Source of the DNA: Petrolisthes cinctipes
Lineage: Eukaryota > Arthropoda > Malacostraca > Decapoda > Porcellanidae
Length of the DNA: 64,000 nucleotides
Direction: 5' to 3'
Assembly: GCA_033782935.1 (NCBI GenBank)
Contig: JAWQEG010000710.1
Span: 1,798,001 to 1,862,000, forward strand
Made by a program: the position numbers and the translations under genes. Below the pieces are notes generated by a model. It did no database searches. It worked only from the letters and a program-made list of their open reading frames with translations, and was not told the origin of the DNA. Below, in pieces: positions 61,901 to 64,000 of the stretch; positions within the stretch are counted from its first letter, which is position 1, and each line of letters begins with the position of its first letter.

Positions 61901-64000
61901 TCCGTGTTAGAGTATTTTCAAAATACAGGCCCAAAACATACTGAAAATCGATCTTGTAGGTGCCTAAAGTCAATATGTGTTTGCATCTTCTGCACCCGTT
62001 TATATCCCAAATTCAACCTCAAAACACCCGAAAATTCGATATTTTGGGTTTCCAGAAGCGATCTGTATATGCCTACTCCTAGTTAGAATGTTTTCAAGAT
62101 ACAGACCTAAAACATGCTCAAAATCGATATTTTAGGTGCCCAAAAGTCGATATGTGCATTCATCTTCTGTACCCGTTTATATCTCAAATTTTGGCTAAAA
62201 AACCCCGAAAATTCGATATTTTGGGGTCCCAAAAGCGATCTGTACATGCTTACTCCGTGTTAGAGTGTTTTCAAAATACAGGCCCAAAACCTGCTAAAAA
62301 ACGATATTTTAGGTGTCCAAAGTCAATATGTACAAGCATCTCCTGTACCCGTTTATATAATCAAATTCAGGCTCCAAACACCCGAAAATTCGATATTTTG
62401 GGGTCCCTGAAGCTATCTGTACATGCTTACTCGGTGCTAGAATATTTTCAAAATATAGGCCCAAAACATACTAAAAATCGATATTTTAGGTGCCCAAAGT
62501 CGATATCTCAAATTCAGGTTCCTAACACCCGAAAATTCGATATTTAGGGGTCCCAGAAGCGATCTGTACATGCCTACTCAGTGCTATAATATTTTCAAAA
62601 TATAGGCGCGAAACATGCTAAAAATCAATATTTTAAGTGTCCAAAGTCGATATGTGCATGCATCTTCTGTACCCGTTTATATCTCAAATTCAGGCTCCAA
62701 ACACGCGAAAATTCGATATTTTGGGGTCCCAGAAGCGATCTATACATGCCTACTCAGTGCTATAATATTTTCAAAATATAGGCTCAAAACATGCTAAAAA
62801 TCAATATTTTGTGTGCCCAAAGTCAATATGTGTATGCATTTTCTGCACCCGTTTATATCCCAAATTCAACTTCAAAACACCCGAATATTCGATATTTTTG
62901 GGTCTCAGAAGCGATCTGTACATGCCTACTCAGTGTTAGAATGTTTTCAAAATATAGGCTCAAAACATGCTAAAAATCGATATTTTAAGTGTCCAAAGTC
63001 GATATGTTCATGCATCTTCTGTACCCGTTTATATCTCAAATTCAGGCTCAAAACACTCGAAAATTCGATATTTCGGGGTCCCAGAAGCGATCTGTAAATG
63101 CTTACTCCGTTTTAGAGTAATTTCAAAATACAGGCATAAAACATATTGAAAATCGATCTTTTAGGTGCCCAAAAGTCGATATGTGCATGCATCTTCTGTA
63201 CCGTTTATATCTAAAATTCAGGCTCCAAACACACGAAAATTCTATATTTTGGGGTCCCAGAAGCAATCTCTACATGCCTACTCAGATACAGGCCCAAACA
63301 TGCTGAAAATCGATATTTTAGGTGCCCAAATTCAATATGAGTATACATCTTGTGCACCCGTTTATATCTCAAATTCAACCTCAAAACACCCGAAAATTCG
63401 ATATTTTGGGTTCCCAGAATCGATCTGTACATGCCTACTCAGTGCTAGAATGTTTTCAAAATATAGATTTAAAACATGCTAAAAATCGATATTTTAAGTG
63501 TCCAAAGTCGATATGTGCATGCACCTTCTGTACCCGTTTATATCTTAAATTCAGGCTCAAAACACCCGAAAATTCGGTATTTTTGGGTCCTAGAAGCGAT
63601 CTGTTCATGCCTACTCCTAGTTAGAATGTTTTCAAGATACAGACCTAAAACATGCTCAAAATCGATATTTTAGGTGCCCAAAAGTCGATATGTGCATGCA
63701 TCTTCTGTACCCGTATATATCTTAAACTCAGGCTCAAAAAACCCGAAATTTCGATATTTTTGGGTCCCAGAAGCGATCTGTACATGCTTACTCCGTGTTT
63801 GAGTGTTTTCAAAATACAGGCCCAAAACATGCTGAAAATCGATATTTTAGGTGTCCAAAGTCAGTATGTGCATGCATTTACTGTACCCGTTTATATCTCA
63901 AATTCAGGCTCGAAACACCCGAAAATTCGATATTTTGGGGTCCCAGAAGCGATCTGTACATGCCTACTCAGTGCTAGAACATTTTCAAAATATAGGCCCA
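58990..64000 (-). repeat. 176-bp satellite array, inverted block
   Basis: The same satellite in reverse orientation runs to the end of the window. Reverse-complement landmarks include CGATCTGTACATGCCTACTC, AAAATCGATATTTTAGGTGC and CCCGTTTATATCTCAAATTC. All classes are present: alpha (CTCCTAGTTAGAATG), beta (CTCAGTGCTAGAAT), delta (CTCCGTGTTAGAGT), gamma (CTCAGATACAGGCCC) and epsilon (AAAGTCGATATCTCAAATTC at about 60674, 61819 and 62496). One monomer at about 61414 has lost a few bases (CATGCCGTGTTAG). No long exact period was found by eye within these 5 kb. Confidence 0.95.

Overview
The window is eukaryotic repeat DNA: about 52.7 kb of one tandem satellite, split by a single 11.3-kb retrotransposon that itself carries a 4.2-kb DNA transposon. 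No host protein-coding gene, rRNA, tRNA gene or CRISPR array is visible. An arthropod is suggested, most likely a decapod crustacean. The argument is a short retroposon at 31158-31464 that resembles, from memory only, a retroposon common in shrimp and crab DNA, together with a BEL/Pao element, a Tc1/mariner-type element and long CT runs. The taxonomic call is tentative.

Satellite (1-25793, 37126-58989, 58990-64000). The full monomer is 176 bp and is built from two related 88-bp halves, each with an AAAATATCGA box and a TGTTTTGrGCCTG box. Several monomer classes recur: alpha (contains CTAACTAGGAGTAGG), beta (CTAGCACTGAGTAGG), delta (CTAACACGGAGTAGG), gamma (18 bp shorter, CTGTATCTGAGTAGG) and epsilon (29 bp shorter, GAGATATCGACTTTGG). 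They are arranged in successive higher-order-repeat neighbourhoods, each with its own period: 4773/5125 bp (1-10176), a 3455-bp-spaced duplication (10180-14620), a 352-bp dimer (15213-15916), 835 bp (17646-21494), 881 bp (37650-39120), 3355/3003 bp (39180-45537), about 2009 bp (47230-50614) and 1487 bp (52199-55345). At 58984-58995 the array switches strand through a perfect 12-bp palindrome and runs inverted to the end of the window. This looks like centromeric or pericentromeric heterochromatin, which is inference.

Retrotransposon (25794-37125). A BEL/Pao LTR element with two about 904-bp LTRs (about 14 differences by eye, roughly 1.5%) sits in a satellite monomer with a 5-bp target duplication, TGAGC/TGAGA. 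Its gag-protease-RT-RNase H-integrase region is complete in domain content but dead: it has frameshifts near 29250 and near 35130, and the RNase H region is split by a nested transposon.

Nested element (30044-34218). It is flanked by TA, has ends starting CAGTCTGTTACAG, and consists of two very long inverted arms (1734 and 1335 bp). Between them lies a core with the C-terminal remnant of a Tc1/mariner-type transposase on the minus strand. The left arm carries a SINE-like retroposon with 13-bp target duplications, and the matching right arm preserves the empty site. Both arms carry mirror-image CT/GA microsatellites of very different length.

Order of events (inference): satellite array, then BEL/Pao insertion, then insertion of the palindromic DNA transposon into the RNase H region. 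The SINE entered one arm either before or after that transposition. All alignments were done by eye, so identities and breakpoints are approximate to a few bases unless stated.
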